This document shows positions 25,360 to 34,924 of a DNA stretch of 64,000 bases, piece after piece. Every line of letters starts with the position of its first letter. The first letter of the stretch is position 1. Under the pieces are notes generated by a model that saw only the letters and a program-made list of their open reading frames with translations, was not told where the DNA came from and did not search any database. Source of the DNA: Rossellomorea vietnamensis. GTDB taxonomy: Bacteria; Bacillota; Bacilli; Bacillales; Bacillaceae_B. Location: NCBI RefSeq assembly GCF_008180615.1, contig NZ_VTEH01000001.1, positions 10,027 to 74,026 on the forward strand, read 5' to 3'. A program made the position numbers and the translations under genes.

Positions 25360-26910
25360 TTAAAACAAATTAAAAATATAAGGCCCTATGGAGAATATGT
25401 AAAGCATCATGTAAACAAGCATATAATAGAATACACCTGCAAATGTTCCCCATTCAGGGTCCCTGCCAACCTTCCAAATGATGGCTGTCATTAAGCTGAT
25501 GGCGACCAGCAATATTGCTCCGCTGTAAGGAAAGGTGTAGTAGACTGGTGCTACCTCATAAAAGAAAGAGTTCATAGCTCTGCTCATATAAGTAAAAGGC
25601 ATAACAAGGAATAAGGCAATGGAAGCATACTCCACCCAATTGATTTCTTCCTTCTCAAAGGTATTAGGGCTCCAAATGTAAAGAACCAGCAGCAGGGTCA
25701 ACGATGGAAAAAGCCAATAAGAAGCAGTAAGCACTGTAACCATGCTGCTGAACAGCATCAAGAATGCATTATAGGCACTCAGCTTCCAATCCTCGGCTGC
25801 AAGCTCAGTGCTTGCTTCCTTCACCTTGCTGTTTTGCGAGGCACCATAGAGCTGATAATAGTCCCCGTTGAATGAAATCCATAATAGTGACTCTTCATTA
25901 ATCTTCATGGGATGTTGAGCCACATTTTGATTCGTATTAACAGGTCTGGCAGCTATTTGTGTTCCTTCCTCCAACTCTCCTGCGTACAGCCTGATATTCC
26001 GGTTATCACCTACCCTCTGCCCCTCAGCTGTAAATACAAGGTTCAATTCTCCATTAAGACTCACTATCCTTGCATAATCGGGAGATTGAAGTTTTGCATT
26101 AGTTTCTTCATTAATAAAGTTCAGTTTTTGAGCAGAAAGAGGAGCGGCTTCCAATGAACTTACTTTGCCTGCTGCTTTAAACATATTGAAAGAGAGCGAA
26201 CCCCCTGTTCTCATTTTTCTGCCAAATATAATCGTAACCTCATCACCAGCCGTATGAAGGACCAAGCTGCCAAGCTGGTCATACGTAGAATTTTTTACGG
26301 TTAAAACCGGGGAGGTTGCCATTTCACCGGCTGAACTCACGTAGAACACTTCCGCATTCACTGTATCTTTCTGATGGATCACAGCGTAACTCTCGTCATT
26401 TCCGAATACAACATCGAGAATTTCATTTGGAAAAGTATGTAGTTCACTTGCCGCCCCATCTGCAGGTAAATATTCATATACCGCTCCCTGTTTCCAGTAG
26501 AGGACTTGTTCTTCTTCAGCAGCAATTCCGGTGACTTCTTCATCGATGACCTCTGTCTTACCGTCTGCTGTCAGAGTTAACTGACCACCTGAAAGGGTAA
26601 TAAATTCAGTTCCATCTGTCCAAAAAGGATATCCCCTTGGTATGTCCATGGATAGTGTCTCAGTCTTTTCAATAGTGAGTCCTTCCCCTATGGTAAACTT
26701 CCTGACTTCGTCTACATTCGTCAGGTACACTTCATTCTGCCGTTGAAAGGTAATAGGGCTTTCTTGACCTTCATAGTTAAATGGTATCGAGCGGCTCCAT
26801 TCTTGATTCGGCAGCTTAGTCATAGACGAAAGCTGATGAAAAAATAAAGCAGCAATCAGTGCAATGATTGCAAGTAATGGTATTCCAAAAGATTTTAATT
26901 TTTGCTTCAT
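25360..26910 (-). CDS. Large membrane protein of unknown function with extracytoplasmic domain
   Basis: A 516-residue protein: one N-terminal membrane helix (10-28), a beta-rich extracytoplasmic domain of about 350 residues with repeated short strands and turns (possible propeller-like reading), then four membrane helices from about 380 to 510. Ends in SIGPYIFNLF. No catalytic motif seen. AAAGGATG is the site before the ATG. It is monocistronic, between R2 and a terminator. The architecture suggests a sensor or envelope protein. I do not recognise the family. Confidence 0.7.
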   Translation of the reverse strand: MKQKLKSFGIPLLAIIALIAALFFHQLSSMTKLPNQEWSRSIPFNYEGQESPITFQRQNEVYLTNVDEVRKFTIGEGLTIEKTETLSMDIPRGYPFWTDGTEFITLSGGQLTLTADGKTEVIDEEVTGIAAEEEQVLYWKQGAVYEYLPADGAASELHTFPNEILDVVFGNDESYAVIHQKDTVNAEVFYVSSAGEMATSPVLTVKNSTYDQLGSLVLHTAGDEVTIIFGRKMRTGGSLSFNMFKAAGKVSSLEAAPLSAQKLNFINEETNAKLQSPDYARIVSLNGELNLVFTAEGQRVGDNRNIRLYAGELEEGTQIAARPVNTNQNVAQHPMKINEESLLWISFNGDYYQLYGASQNSKVKEASTELAAEDWKLSAYNAFLMLFSSMVTVLTASYWLFPSLTLLLVLYIWSPNTFEKEEINWVEYASIALFLVMPFTYMSRAMNSFFYEVAPVYYTFPYSGAILLVAISLMTAIIWKVGRDPEWGTFAGVFYYMLVYMMLYIFSIGPYIFNLF

Positions 26911-26940
26911 CCAAACATCCTTTATATTGTTTTATTTATT

Positions 26941-27101
26941 AGTCTGTTTACGCATATATTGCTGCTTTCCGATATCCCAGGAGACTAAGGGTTTTCTCTC
27001 TTATCGGTGAGGGTCGCTCTTTTCGTTCAAGATCAGCAGGTAATTCTGATGAATTCTTTCTGAATTCGCACCAAATAGCAACAAAGTTTGCGAAAAGAGC
27101 C
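26941..27101. repeat. R2 (MITE-like) element
   Basis: Left GTCTGTTTACGCATATATTGC, right TAGCAACAAAGTTTGCGAAAAGAGCC-type end. Flanks are A/T-rich (TATTTATT left, TTTTATCA right), similar to but not identical with the target duplications at other copies. Confidence 0.7.
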
Positions 27102-27308
27102 TTTTATCAAAGACTAATTACAGTTCTGACAATTTTATATTACAAAAATGTAACAACTAAATTCTCATGTAAAATTCTAGGTGGAATTTTCCGAAAAGTC
27201 AATACTTTATTGGCAGCCACGCTAAAGAAAGACCGGAAAAACTGTCTTGGGGCCACTTTTGTTAATAGATTCATGATTGATTTTTATCAGTTGCGAATTC
27301 TAATTACT

Positions 27309-27344
27309 AAAAAAGCTTAGAGAAACATGTCTCTAAGCTTTTTT
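27309..27344. terminator. Orphan intrinsic terminator
   Basis: AAAAAAGCTTAGAGA / TCTCTAAGCTTTTTT perfect stem with no gene close by on either side. It may be a remnant of a deleted gene or part of a repeat. Confidence 0.6.
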
Positions 27345-27701
27345 AACTGTATATTTTTTGGATGTTCAATCTAAACGGTTTACCTGAAAGAACCCCTCAA
27401 AGCCTTTAAGTGGGACACCTTAGTCTTCTGTGTTACCTGGAGACAAGACACTATTCGTCGAGTACAAACCTTAAAATAATACACCAAAAGGAGTATAGAA
27501 TCGCATTGATTTCCCCACTCTTTTTTGGGTGATTTAACGGTATTCTTGCTGGTAAGTCTGTTCAATTAGTAATACAAAAAGCACCCTAAATAGAAAATGA
27601 CAGGACTTTTTATTCTTCTAAATATCCCACACAATTTCCTATACACTTTCAATCCTATATTAATATGAAGGAAAGTTGTTAATTCTAAAAAACCCTAGCA
27701 A

Positions 27702-28262
27702 AGATTTGATTGGAACGGAAGGTGCGTGACCTCCTGCGGGACTAGCGTGACGTCTAGTTCCAGCACATAGCCCCTCGGGGTCAAATAACCCCAAGAGATA
27801 AAAAGGAAGACCGCCTTTTCTTCTCTTGAGAAAATTTGCCTGTCGGAGCTGACCAAGGCGCTTCCACTTTTGATGACAGGTGAGACCCCACAGGCGAATC
27901 TAGCTTCAGCGGCCAGCGACTAGCAGATTTAGGTCTCTCTCCTTGCTAATCTAGCTGCATGACCCCAACGGCTAGCGTACTTCCCTGCCTCCTCCTTGCG
28001 ATAAGTCAACATCAAATCACTACGTTCGTTGTGTTTCCTTTATCTCATGCGGAGTCAGTCCAGTCCGTACGCCGCTGAGCGGGGCCATTTCACTTTATAT
28101 AGATAAGTCATCATCGAATCGCTTAAGCTCTTCGTGATTCCTTTATCTCATACGAGAGCCCTAAAATCTGTACGTCGCTGAACGGCCGCTTCCGCTTTTT
28201 TATGAAGCCGAGGAGGCTCACCGCACGCCCCGCGGAGTCACCCACCTGGAGTGGAAATCAGT
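27702..28262. repeat. R3 element, copy C, with nested R1 and R5 inserts
   Basis: Outer parts match copies A and B. A 122-bp R1 unit is inserted at 27752-27873 and is flanked by TGAC on both sides (27748-27751 and 27874-27877). A 305-bp insert at 27899-28203 consists of two R5-like units and is flanked by GAA on both sides. Confidence 0.8.
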
Positions 28263-28276
28263 ATACATTGTTTTCA

Positions 28277-28341
28277 GGTGTGAATCACTCAACCATTTCT
28301 TTGGCTAATTAAAAGTTTGTACTTCAAAACAGAATCCGTTA
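28277..28341. repeat. Short dispersed repeat X (inverted copy)
   Basis: Reverse-complement match to 342-404 beside R3 copy C; orientation relative to R3 is opposite to that in copy A. Confidence 0.55.
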
Positions 28342-28378
28342 CTAAAAAAGATCTTTCAGTAATTGTCTCTATAAATGT

Positions 28379-28906
28379 TCAGGCACTGTATTTTAATGTG
28401 TACATGTGTTTTAATTTCTTCCTTGCCCTAAAGAAGCGGGTCTTGACGGTGCTTTTCTTTAAATCAAGTTTTTTAGCTATTTCTTCCTCATTCATTCCGT
28501 GCTGTACACGGAGCATAAAAACTTCCTGCTGTGCCAGCGGCAGCTGTTTAATGTGTGTCTCGATGTCCTGCTTGAGTATCATTATATCGACTGACTCCTG
28601 CACACTCTCCCCTGCAGGCAATATCGAACCATTCAGCTCTATGGTAAATGGATCAAGTAATACTTCCCTCGCCCTGATTTCTTTTCGGAGAAAATCAATG
28701 CTGGTCCTGGTTGCAATAGCTGAGAGCCAGCTCCCTGCCTTTTCGTTCTCTGTAAGGGTATCAAGTTTTTTATAGGCTTTTAGAAAGGTTTCCTGCACAA
28801 TATCTTCTGAAACGGTTTTATTTTTGGTGATCCGGAAAGCAATTTGGAAAACCAGCTTATAATAATTTTCATATAAATGGTTAAAGTTAATTTTCAAGAA
28901 ACCCAC
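28379..28906 (-). CDS. ECF-type RNA polymerase sigma factor
   Basis: A 175-residue sigma-70 family protein with only regions 2 and 4: DIVQETFLKAYKKL (region 2.2), WLSAIATRTSIDFLRK (2.3-2.4), and region 4 LPLAQQEVFMLRVQHGMNEEEIAKKLDLKKSTVKTRFFRARKKLK. Start GTG 28906, or TTG 28897 with GGGGTGG upstream. It is the last gene of a GntR-ABC-permease-sigma operon, and no anti-sigma gene follows, so control may come from the transporter. Confidence 0.85.
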   Translation of the reverse strand: MGFLKINFNHLYENYYKLVFQIAFRITKNKTVSEDIVQETFLKAYKKLDTLTENEKAGSWLSAIATRTSIDFLRKEIRAREVLLDPFTIELNGSILPAGESVQESVDIMILKQDIETHIKQLPLAQQEVFMLRVQHGMNEEEIAKKLDLKKSTVKTRFFRARKKLKHMYTLKYSA

Positions 28907-28923
28907 CCCTGTCCACTAATCCT

Positions 28924-30903
28924 CTATCTTTCAAAATGATTTTTAACATACTCGGGCACTTTATCAGCGGAGGTAAACCCTTTAATATCAGGATAATCGT
29001 TTCCTTTAAAGTAGAAGGCAGCGACGTAATCACCCTCCGAGGTCCATGAAGTTAATTCCAATAATTCTTCAACTTTTTTATCCGAACCGATTTTAAGTGC
29101 TCTTCCTTCTTCCTCGAGTATTTCAAAGGACTGGTTAAAATCCAATTCCATTCCTGTTTCCGAACCAAGATCTTCTCGTTTGATGATAAGTACTTTTGAA
29201 ATGTCATCCGTTGTGACTTGGACTTTCTCATACAGCCCCTGCTCAATAAGCCAATTTCTGAAGTTGGTATAAGTGGGCTTCCAAGGCACATACACTTTTT
29301 TGTCATCAGACAGCAGGAATTCGATACCGTAAAGAGAGTCCATACGATTCACCATGCTTTCGTAGGATTCTTCCTCTACCTCTTTTTTTAGAATTTGAGC
29401 GGCCTCTTTTAAAAGGGACTCGTCCGTAATAGTGACTTGCCTGTTATGCGGCCCTCTAGCTGTAATCGTTAATTTATCTGCTTTATTCTCATTCATTGAG
29501 AGAATTTCGCTATCTGACTTTTTAAATTCAAGAGATTCATATAGCGATTCAAAATACGTATCAAAGTGATCTCGATTTAATTGATACCCCCTGACCACTT
29601 TTTCTCCTGAATGTAATTCGTAAATAATAAAAACCCTTTCTGATCCATGACTATTTCGATTTTCAAGAATAGCCTGGTGAAGTCCCAAAACGATGTGAAT
29701 ATTCTTCTTCTCCGTTAGGTACCGGACAGGCTGCTCTTCGTATTCATCCATATAAGAATAAATATTTCCGCTGAAGAAGACTCTGTCTATCTCTTTTTCT
29801 TGCGGTATATAAGTCTCGTAGTTCTTAGAGCTAATTTGAAAAACCATGGCTGCCAATGCGATAAAAGCAGCGAAAATGATTAACCGTTTGAGCTTGAATG
29901 ACATTCTCCATGTTTTCTGCAGAATCATCTCGGAAGTTAAAAATCCTATTGTGAAACCGGCTGCATAACCAAAAATCGTCCATCTTGAATCTGGCTGCAT
30001 CGCTGTGAAGTAAGCGCCGGTAAGAAGCATAAAGCTGAAGATCAGTCCAAACTGAAAAACTGGCGTCAAAACCGGAAAAACTAAAGCTTGTGAAGCAGAT
30101 TCGATGTTACGTTTCTTATATAGAAAAAAGGCCAAAATGAATAGAATGACACTGACCACTATGTATACAGCCGCCTCGCTGACGGTTAAGAAGGTTTCAT
30201 CAAGCATCCCTGCTTTTATAATCGGAGAGAAATTTTCAGACTGTACGTTCATATAGTATTCCTCTGGAAAACCGAACAGGAAATTTTTTAGGTTTAAAAC
30301 AACTAATATAAATATTCCTGATGGGAATAGAAGCAGTATATAAGTCAGTACTGCCTGGATTACTGAAAGGCCCGTTAACATGGCTACAGCAATCCCGCTA
30401 ACATAAAAAATACTAGTGAACAAGATGGTAGTGAATGTCCATTTCCATATATCCTCATACTGAAAATGCTGTCCCAGGTCGACTGCCCCCGTCATGATAC
30501 TCATGATGAGTCCAGTCAAGATTACCGGCAAAACCAGCATAGAAAGGCCAGCTGCTGAAAATTGCAGAAAAAGAGTCCCTCTTCTGACAGGAAGACTATG
30601 AATCAAGTCCGCCTGTTGTTTTACATGCAAAAAACGGAATAAAAAGACCGACAGCAAAACAGGTACCACCATAATCATCCCTGCTTGCAGAAAATAGTTC
30701 ACACGAAACATTCTGCCGTAAGTTAAGAGGTAATGATAACTTTCTTCATTGGAAATCCGCATCCAAACATTTAGCGGAAGCGCAAAGACCAAACCTGCGA
30801 AATACAAGATTCCTATCCAGCCGGTATTCCTGCCAATCAGAAATAGGATTTCTTTATTTAACCAGGATGTTCTTGAGTGCATATCCGGCATCCCCCATTT
30901 CAT
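28924..30903 (-). CDS. ABC transporter permease with large C-terminal extracytoplasmic domain
   Basis: A 659-residue protein: about nine to ten membrane helices in the first 365 residues, then a C-terminal domain of about 290 residues with a FFSGNIYSYMDEYEEQPVRYL-type start, as in DUF6449 permeases of the YtrC/D-type GntR-ABC systems. It pairs with the ATPase whose 3' end overlaps its 5' end by 50 bases. ATGs at 30891 and 30882 are alternatives. Such systems handle cell-envelope stress or antibiotics in Bacillus, but the substrate here is unknown. Confidence 0.78.
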   Translation of the reverse strand: MKWGMPDMHSRTSWLNKEILFLIGRNTGWIGILYFAGLVFALPLNVWMRISNEESYHYLLTYGRMFRVNYFLQAGMIMVVPVLLSVFLFRFLHVKQQADLIHSLPVRRGTLFLQFSAAGLSMLVLPVILTGLIMSIMTGAVDLGQHFQYEDIWKWTFTTILFTSIFYVSGIAVAMLTGLSVIQAVLTYILLLFPSGIFILVVLNLKNFLFGFPEEYYMNVQSENFSPIIKAGMLDETFLTVSEAAVYIVVSVILFILAFFLYKKRNIESASQALVFPVLTPVFQFGLIFSFMLLTGAYFTAMQPDSRWTIFGYAAGFTIGFLTSEMILQKTWRMSFKLKRLIIFAAFIALAAMVFQISSKNYETYIPQEKEIDRVFFSGNIYSYMDEYEEQPVRYLTEKKNIHIVLGLHQAILENRNSHGSERVFIIYELHSGEKVVRGYQLNRDHFDTYFESLYESLEFKKSDSEILSMNENKADKLTITARGPHNRQVTITDESLLKEAAQILKKEVEEESYESMVNRMDSLYGIEFLLSDDKKVYVPWKPTYTNFRNWLIEQGLYEKVQVTTDDISKVLIIKREDLGSETGMELDFNQSFEILEEEGRALKIGSDKKVEELLELTSWTSEGDYVAAFYFKGNDYPDIKGFTSADKVPEYVKNHFER

Positions 30904-31756
30904 GAATGAATATTTCCTCTAAAGTTAATGGAAGCATATCGAAAATAACAGGTTGGAAGCTGGTTACGACCTCTTCTATTTCTTTCTCAGCACCTTTTAC
31001 AATGAAAGACAGAACACTTCCTCTTTTTTCTCTCTGTAAAACGTGCAGTTTATCAACCATTTCTTGCGGCGTGTCTCCTCGAAAAGCCACCTGGATTTTG
31101 TGAAACGCTGATTTTAATTCATCTAATTCCTTTTGTAATAACATTCTCCCTTGGTGAAGAATCCCCACATGATCACAAAGATCTTCAATTTCCTCAAGAT
31201 TATGGGAGGAAATCAGAATAGTCATCTCCCTATAAGCTGCTTCTTCCATAAGGATGGATTTAATTTTCTTTCGAACTACTGGATCCAAGCCATCGACAGG
31301 CTCGTCCATGACTAACAAATCCGGTCGGCATGATAAGGCAATTAAGAAGGCAGCTTGACGCTGAACTCCCTTAGAAAATTTATGTAATTTGATCGTTGTG
31401 TCGATACCCAGAGCCATGCATAGTTCCAGGAATCTCTCTTCATCCCAGTTCATATAAATGGCCCTGTAAAAAGAAGCCATCTGCTTCAAAGTATATTGCG
31501 GGAAGAAGCCTGGTGTGTCGGCCAGAAAAAAAATCCTCTGTTTTATTTCAGGACTTTCAAACACCTGCTGTCCAAATATTTTGACCTCTCCCTTTTCCGG
31601 TTTATATATGCCTGCCAGTATCTTTAGAAGCGTTGTTTTCCCTGCTCCATTAGAACCCAGCAGTCCGTATACAGAACCTTTTTTGATTGAAAGGGAAACA
31701 TCATGGACACTCTCTTTGCCTTCAAACTGCTTTGATATTTTATGAAGTTGTATCAT
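30854..31756 (-). CDS. ABC transporter ATP-binding protein (YtrB-like)
   Basis: A 300-residue ATPase. Walker A GSNGAGKT at 34-41, signature loop KFSKGVQRQ (a degenerate LSGGQ), Walker B LLVMDEPVDGLDP and the H-loop SSHNLEE. The C-terminal part (VLSFIVKGAEKEIEEVV) resembles the tail of YtrB-type drug/lantibiotic exporters. Start at 31756, just inside the GntR gene, with GGAGGGGGG upstream. Confidence 0.88.
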   Translation of the reverse strand: MIQLHKISKQFEGKESVHDVSLSIKKGSVYGLLGSNGAGKTTLLKILAGIYKPEKGEVKIFGQQVFESPEIKQRIFFLADTPGFFPQYTLKQMASFYRAIYMNWDEERFLELCMALGIDTTIKLHKFSKGVQRQAAFLIALSCRPDLLVMDEPVDGLDPVVRKKIKSILMEEAAYREMTILISSHNLEEIEDLCDHVGILHQGRMLLQKELDELKSAFHKIQVAFRGDTPQEMVDKLHVLQREKRGSVLSFIVKGAEKEIEEVVTSFQPVIFDMLPLTLEEIFIHEMGDAGYALKNILVK

Positions 31757-32138
31757 CACTAAGCCCCCCTCCAGCACTTCCCTCTATTTCCTTAATCATG
31801 GAGATCAATTCATCACTAGTAATTCCGAGATAGATTCCTTCAGCTATCAGTTTCTGCAAATCAGCCCTGAGCTTATTTAGTTTATCGGCATTTCCAATTT
31901 GTGCAGCTTCATTCACAAAGCTGCCCCTTCCTTTAACGGAATAAATATATCCTTGTACTTCTAGTTCTCTGTAGGCTTTTTGAATAGTATTGGGATTGAT
32001 TGTCAACTCTCCAGCAAGGGTTCTCACAGAGGGTAATTGCTCATTCTCAATCATTACTTCATTGATAATCAATACTTTAAACCTTTCAACAAGCTGTTCA
32101 TAAATAGGCTTACGGCTTCTTAGATCAAGTTCGAACAT
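31740..32138 (-). CDS. GntR-family repressor, YtrA subfamily
   Basis: A 132-residue short GntR protein. DLRSRKPIYEQLVERFK and LPSVRTLAGELTINPNTIQKAYRELE-QGYIYSVKGRGSFV form the winged helix, with a short C-terminal helical tail typical of YtrA. It is expected to repress its own ABC operon until a cell-envelope signal is present. GGAGGG precedes the ATG. Overlaps the ABC gene by 17 bases. Confidence 0.88.
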   Translation of the reverse strand: MFELDLRSRKPIYEQLVERFKVLIINEVMIENEQLPSVRTLAGELTINPNTIQKAYRELEVQGYIYSVKGRGSFVNEAAQIGNADKLNKLRADLQKLIAEGIYLGITSDELISMIKEIEGSAGGGLSDDTTS

Positions 32139-32162
32139 TTATACCCTCCCTGCTGTATTAAG

Positions 32163-32183
32163 TGTACTACTATTGATAATACA
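32163..32183 (-). promoter_or_regulatory. Candidate GntR (YtrA-type) operator
   Basis: An imperfect inverted repeat TGTAYTAY-N5-RTARTACA lies about 25 bases upstream of the GntR start. YtrA-type regulators bind such palindromes over their own promoter. A TATTAT-like -10 overlaps it on the minus strand. Confidence 0.45.
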
Positions 32184-32394
32184 GTTTAGTATACTCTAGA
32201 ATTTTAAAAAAGAGAAGGACAATTTTTATTATCTGTACATCTTTGTTAAAACTAATCCGGCTAACCCTTACCTGACAAACGCCTTTTGATATCCGAAAAT
32301 TACGTATAGATTTTTCAAACTCCCGCATTTTTTTCGATCACCATAATTTTCAAGATTGTTATTGATATTTTCAAGAATTTCTTTATTTTGTCTT

Positions 32395-33140
32395 TCAAAC
32401 ACGCAAGCACAAAAGATCATATTTCATGAATATATGTGGAAGGTTCTTCTTGAAGAAAAGAATTACGAAGTAGAATTAGAATTAAAATCCATGAAAAAGC
32501 TCCTGTTTGGCTTGGAATTACCAGGGATGAGCTCGATATTGCCCCGGAAGTCTGGCTTCCTCACACAGACAAACCATTAATGAATAAATACGAAGAAAAC
32601 CTTGATATGCATGAAATATGGTATGAAAATACCGGACTTGGATTGGTAGTGCCTTCTTATATGGATGATATTTCAAGCATTGAAGAACTTAATGAGATAA
32701 AAGAAGAAATCGGCGGAAGAATCGTCGGTATCGATCCCGGAGCAAGCTTAACATCCATGACTCAGGATGCTATAGAAGAATATGGCCTTGAACTTGATCT
32801 GGTAACAAGCTCAGGACCAGCCATTATGGCAGAATTATCAAAAGCGTATAAGGATAAAGAACCTATAATGGTAACCCTTTGTATCCGCACTGGGCTTTTT
32901 CTTAATATGACCTGAAATATCTGGAAGATCCTAAAAAAGTTTATGGGATCCGGACTATAGACAAGAAAAGGCTTTGAAGAAGACCATCCAGAAGTAATCA
33001 AATGGATGAATAATTGGAAGATGGATGATGAAACACTCGGAAGTCTCATGGCGACAGTTAAAGAAACAGGTGACCCCGCTGAAGGTACAAAGGCATGGAT
33101 CGATGAAAATCGTGATTTAGTGGATCAATGGCTTAAGTGA
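32395..33140 (+). pseudogene. Glycine betaine-binding protein (OpuAC-like), multiply frameshifted
   Basis: The fragments are from the C-terminal two-thirds of a betaine-binding lipoprotein: WKVLLEEKNYEVELE, DELDIAPEVWLPHTDKPL, YENTGLGLVVPSYMDD, IDPGASLTSMTQDAIEEYGL, ALKKTIQKWMNNW and a final LVDQWLK stop at 33138-33140. At least three frame changes (near 32500, 32895 and 32950) are needed to join them. The signal peptide and N-terminal lobe are absent. No transporter genes lie nearby. Confidence 0.85.
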
Positions 33141-33240
33141 CAGACAGAAATCATATCCATCAGCACTTCAGAAATATAGGGTCGTGTTTTTGACTGTCTA
33201 CATGAAATAGAGCGAAATCTTATTAATACACATGCTAATC

Positions 33241-33271
33241 AGGCAGAAAACTTACTGTTTTCTGCCTTTAA
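33241..33271 (+). terminator. Intrinsic terminator
   Basis: AGGCAGAAAAC / GTTTTCTGCCT stem with a T-rich tail, a leftover of the betaine gene. Confidence 0.7.
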
Positions 33272-33395
33272 TCATTTTATCTCGGTTTTAGTCATTTACA
33301 GAACAGGAGATGATCATTGGGGCAATGAAGGTTCTTTTCCCTTAACTGTCTTCTCCCCGCGACTGCCTGTTAATTATCCCTATATTTCGATGCAC

Positions 33396-34583
33396 TTATA
33401 ATTTATCCAGTAACCGCTCCATGAGTTCCTCGCCATTTAATACAGCATTTCCCCCTCCTTGAGCTAAAGAAGGTCTGCCCCCGCCTTTTCCTTCAGTCAG
33501 CTGGACAGCATATGTCATCAGCTCTTTCATATTCTTATCAGCTTTTGCTGATCCAAACACAAATTGCAGCTTATCTCCATTTTCACTCACTAGCAAAACA
33601 ACAGCCTCATTTGCCTGTAGAATGCCTTTAGCTAAATGCTGTAAATCCGCCATGGATCTTTGGCTGAAGATCTGTTTCACTACTTTCATCCCGTTTATAT
33701 CCTCAAAGGAACGAGAGAGAATATCTGCTTCATAGTCAAGAATGGTCTTCCTTGCTTCAGCCAGCAGTTTTTCATTTCTATTTCCATTTTCGATTAATGT
33801 GCGTACAGCCTGAGACATTTGGGCAGGAGGTGCATTCAAAACACCTGTCAGTTCCTTTAATAATTCATTCTTCTGATGTAACTGGGAGGTGACACGCTTT
33901 CCGCAAACGAACGTCACTCTTATATTTTTTCTTTGTTTCTCCCAATCAAGGATTTTAATCAGCCCGGCCTGTCCTGTACTTTCTGGATGTGTACCTCCGC
34001 AGCCATTGTAATCAAACCCGGGAATGATGACCAGTCTGATGTCTTTCTCCACAGCAGGCGTTTTCCGAAGGGGATAGTGATCAAGTTCATTCTTCGATAT
34101 CCATTTCGTATGTATTGGAACGTTCTCCATAATTTTTTGGTTCGCCAGGGCTTCGGCTTTCAGGCAATCTTCTTCAGATAATTCCTGAATGTTTAAGTCG
34201 ATAGAACATGTTTCCTTTCCTAGATGAAAGCTGACTGTTTCATAGCCTGAACTTTCAGAGAATGCAGCTGACAGGATATGCTGACCTGAATGCTGCTGCA
34301 TATGGTCAAAGCGCTTATCCCACTCTATCCTCCCCTCTATTTCATGAGAGGACTTCAGCGGCCTGTCCATGTAGTGCCGAATGACACCAGCTATTTCCTC
34401 AACTTCCACGACAGCATTATTATTAAGCGTGCCCGTATCAGATGGCTGCCCTCCTCCTGCCGGATAAAAAGCAGTCTCTTCCAAGATTGCGAACCACCTT
34501 CCATCCTCACTTTTTTCCTGTGAAATCAGCTTTGTCTTGAAATCGCGTAAATATGGATCCAGGTAATACAGTTTTTGTGTCAA
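33396..34583 (-). CDS. Alanyl-tRNA editing protein (AlaX-like, with DHHA1 domain)
   Basis: A 395-residue protein similar to the editing and C-terminal parts of AlaRS but lacking its catalytic domain. HMQQHSGQHIL and CGGTHPESTG supply the four zinc/editing residues. The last 120 residues are DHHA1-type, ending GGRPSLAQGGGNAV. It hydrolyses mischarged Ser- or Gly-tRNA(Ala). The open frame reaches a TTG at 34610; TTG 34583 is better, with GAAGGTGA at normal spacing. Overlap with the preceding small gene is then lost. Confidence 0.88.
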   Translation of the reverse strand: MTQKLYYLDPYLRDFKTKLISQEKSEDGRWFAILEETAFYPAGGGQPSDTGTLNNNAVVEVEEIAGVIRHYMDRPLKSSHEIEGRIEWDKRFDHMQQHSGQHILSAAFSESSGYETVSFHLGKETCSIDLNIQELSEEDCLKAEALANQKIMENVPIHTKWISKNELDHYPLRKTPAVEKDIRLVIIPGFDYNGCGGTHPESTGQAGLIKILDWEKQRKNIRVTFVCGKRVTSQLHQKNELLKELTGVLNAPPAQMSQAVRTLIENGNRNEKLLAEARKTILDYEADILSRSFEDINGMKVVKQIFSQRSMADLQHLAKGILQANEAVVLLVSENGDKLQFVFGSAKADKNMKELMTYAVQLTEGKGGGRPSLAQGGGNAVLNGEELMERLLDKL

Positions 34584-34593
34584 TTTTTTATAG

Positions 34594-34797
34594 TCACCTT
34601 CTTTGTTCAATATAGCCCGAGGGATCGGTCAACAGAGATATACTATCCATTATACCTACATATATGAGGAACAGTCCAAGCAGAATAAATCTGATTTTCA
34701 CAATCTTGTTCTGCACATTATCTGCATCCTTGCCTTTAAGGCCCGCAAAAGCAAAAATCAAAAGAGCGAGACCTGCAAGCAGCGGCACTATAAACAT
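34594..34797 (-). CDS. Small two-helix membrane protein
   Basis: A 67-residue protein with two membrane helices (3-20 and 35-55) and a short acidic tail. Start at 34797 with AAGGAGG upstream. Its stop is 11 bases before the AlaX start, so they are probably one transcript. Family not recognised. Confidence 0.65.
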   Translation of the reverse strand: MFIVPLLAGLALLIFAFAGLKGKDADNVQNKIVKIRFILLGLFLIYVGIMDSISLLTDPSGYIEQRR

Positions 34798-34891
34798 GAG
34801 CTTTCCTCCTTCATTCCTTATCTGAACTGCGCGTTCATTAAAATACATCTTTGTTTTTACCTTTCCATTGAGTTGATGATTTAAACTAGAA

Positions 34892-34919
34892 AAGCACTCT
34901 CTTCAAAAAAGAGAGTGCC
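34892..34919. terminator. Intrinsic terminator
   Basis: GCACTCTCTT / AAGAGAGTGC stem between the SDR stop (minus) and the next unit. Confidence 0.7.
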
Positions 34920-34924
34920 AATTG

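Noticed and set aside
27380-27565. 61-codon minus-strand frame next to an orphan terminator
   Set aside because: Basic, Cys-containing and without a ribosome-binding site; probably chance.
28317-28775. Plus-strand 152-codon frame opposite the sigma factor gene
   Set aside because: Antisense shadow of the sigma factor; Ser/Phe/Leu-rich with no start signal.
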